Source: CAWJLS01 sp963843755
Lineage (GTDB): Bacteria; Acidobacteriota; Thermoanaerobaculia; Multivoradales; DATKCC01
Direction: 5' to 3'
DNA length: 64,000 nt
Assembly (NCBI GenBank): GCA_963843755.1
Contig: CAWJLS010000005.1
Span: 310,001-374,000, forward strand
Position numbers and translations under genes: made by a program. Below the pieces are notes generated by a model. The model saw nothing but the letters and a program-made list of their open reading frames with translations. It was not told the DNA's origin and did no database searches. Positions 62,993-64,000 of this stretch are shown in pieces. Positions within the stretch are counted from its first letter, which is position 1, and each line of letters starts with the position of its first letter.

Positions 62993-64000
62993 AGTACGTC
63001 GACGAGTACCGGGACGAGGCGACGGCCGGCGAGCTGGTGGCGGCCATCCGGCGCCGGGTGACCCGCCCGTGGACGCTGATGGAGATCTGCGGCGGCCAGA
63101 CCCACACGGTGATCAAGTCGGGGATCGACCGGCTGCTGCCGGAGGAGGTGACCCTGGTTCACGGCCCGGGCTGCCCGGTCTGCGTCACGCCGCTCGAGCT
63201 GATCGACCGGGCGGTGGCGATCGCCCGGCGGCCGGAGGTCCTGTTCACCTCCTTCGGCGACATGCTGCGGGTGCCGGGCTCGGAGTGCGACCTGCTGTCG
63301 GTCAAGTCGGCGGGCGGCGACGTGCGGATGGTCTACTCGCCGCTCGACGCCGTGACCCTGGCCGAGCGCAACCCGGACCGCCAGGTGGTGTTCTTCGCGG
63401 TCGGCTTCGAGACGACGGCGCCGGCCAACGCCATGGCGGTCTGGAAGGCCCACAAGCTCGGCCTCGACAACTTCTCGATCCTCTCCTCCCACGTGCTGGT
63501 GCCGCCGGCCATGGAGGCGATCCTCTCCGCCCCGGACAACCGGGTCCAGGGCTTCCTCGCCGCCGGCCACGTCTGCGCGGTGATGGGCTTCTGGGAGTAC
63601 GAGCCGCTGGCCGAGCGCTTCCGGATCCCGATCGTGGTCACCGGGTTCGAGCCGGTCGACCTGCTGGAGGGCGTGCTGTGGACGGTGACGGCGCTCGAGG
63701 AGGGGCGCTGGGGGGTGGAGAACCAGTACCGGCGGGCCGTGATCCGGGAGGGCAACCGCCCGGCCCAGGAGCTGCTCGGCGAGGTGTTCGAGGTCTGTGA
63801 CCGGCCGTGGCGCGGCATCGGCACGATCCCGGCCAGCGGCCTGGCGCTCAAGCCGGCCTTCGCCCGCTACGACGCCGCCCGCCGCTTCCCGGCCGAGGGC
63901 CCGCCGCCGGAGGAGCCGGCCGAATGCATCGCCGGCGAGATCCTGCGCGGGCTCAAGCGGCCCCACGAATGTTCGGCCTTCGGCGGTCGCTGTACGCCGG
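62989..64000 (+). CDS. hypD: Hydrogenase maturation protein HypD (3' end beyond window)
   Basis: GTG 62989 overlaps the hypC stop (GTGA) and opens a frame that stays open to the end of the window (337 codons). Conserved blocks are LMEICGGQTHTVIKSGI, VHGPGCPVCVTP, LFTSFGDMLRVPG, FFAVGFETTAPANAMA and HECSAFGGRCTP, which includes cysteines of the [4Fe-4S] cluster. HypD with HypC builds the Fe(CN)2CO unit. Only the last 20 or so residues should be missing. hypE probably follows. Confidence 0.95.
   Translation, partial: MKYVDEYRDEATAGELVAAIRRRVTRPWTLMEICGGQTHTVIKSGIDRLLPEEVTLVHGPGCPVCVTPLELIDRAVAIARRPEVLFTSFGDMLRVPGSECDLLSVKSAGGDVRMVYSPLDAVTLAERNPDRQVVFFAVGFETTAPANAMAVWKAHKLGLDNFSILSSHVLVPPAMEAILSAPDNRVQGFLAAGHVCAVMGFWEYEPLAERFRIPIVVTGFEPVDLLEGVLWTVTALEEGRWGVENQYRRAVIREGNRPAQELLGEVFEVCDRPWRGIGTIPASGLALKPAFARYDAARRFPAEGPPPEEPAECIAGEILRGLKRPHECSAFGGRCTP

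Overview
The window is about 64 kb of high-GC bacterial chromosome. Several traits suggest an Acidobacteriota genome, probably of the Thermoanaerobaculia type: the ELWxxDGT-type remnant with its characteristic C-terminal domain, a bactofilin/M23 pair, a pyrR-pyrB-pyrC order and many Ala/Gly/Arg-rich proteins. This is a judgement from protein style, not a database result. No rRNA, tRNA or CRISPR array was recognised.

Region 1 (1 to ~12.9 kb) is accessory DNA. After a partial small gene and an IS91-type transposase comes an integron gene-cassette array with no integrase in view. At least seven attC-like sites (two of them exactly 59 bp) separate short cassettes, several of which are clearly AT-richer than the chromosome. 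Cassette contents: a SLATT-like two-TM protein with an overlapping proline-rich micro-protein; an unknown single-TM protein; a fusion of a sigma-70 region 2 domain to an Mrr-type nuclease; a lipoprotein; hicAB; two toxin-antitoxin pairs in reverse orientation; a VOC/PhnB-like protein; and a membrane-anchored thioredoxin. An IS110/IS1111-family element has repeatedly entered the attC sites at the same position and orientation. One full copy is preceded by a 715-bp partial tandem copy, and three decayed fragments remain. Its long 3' noncoding part is a candidate guide RNA (bridge/seekRNA).

Region 2 (~13 to 33.3 kb) is core chromosome: a YCII protein, a VIT1-like transporter, a broken ELWxxDGT gene, pyrR-pyrB-pyrC, a glycosyltransferase, a GH113-like lipoprotein, an inositol-phosphatase family enzyme, an M23 peptidase/bactofilin pair, a GspE/PilB ATPase, an EamA transporter, a sorbosone-dehydrogenase-like lipoprotein, a DUF4282 protein, a Uma2 protein, aroC, and thiC behind a TPP riboswitch. 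thiC carries a one-base frameshift.

Region 3 (33.6 to 43.1 kb, all minus strand) holds a TPR protein/P-loop ATPase pair of unknown function, an RND efflux pump gene with a one-base frameshift and its membrane-fusion partner, a hotdog thioesterase and a family 2 glycosyltransferase.

Region 4 (43.4 to 64 kb, all plus strand) is densely packed housekeeping: a secreted unknown, gamma-carbonic anhydrase, hisS, aspS, aroB, an HD-GYP receptor, a roadblock protein, ftsY, ribD, ribE, an unknown protein, an outer-membrane barrel, threonine aldolase, an epimerase-Rieske-4TM module, and hypF-hypC-hypD running off the end. Degenerate ~10-bp direct repeats sit in many junctions here and intrude into several coding ends.
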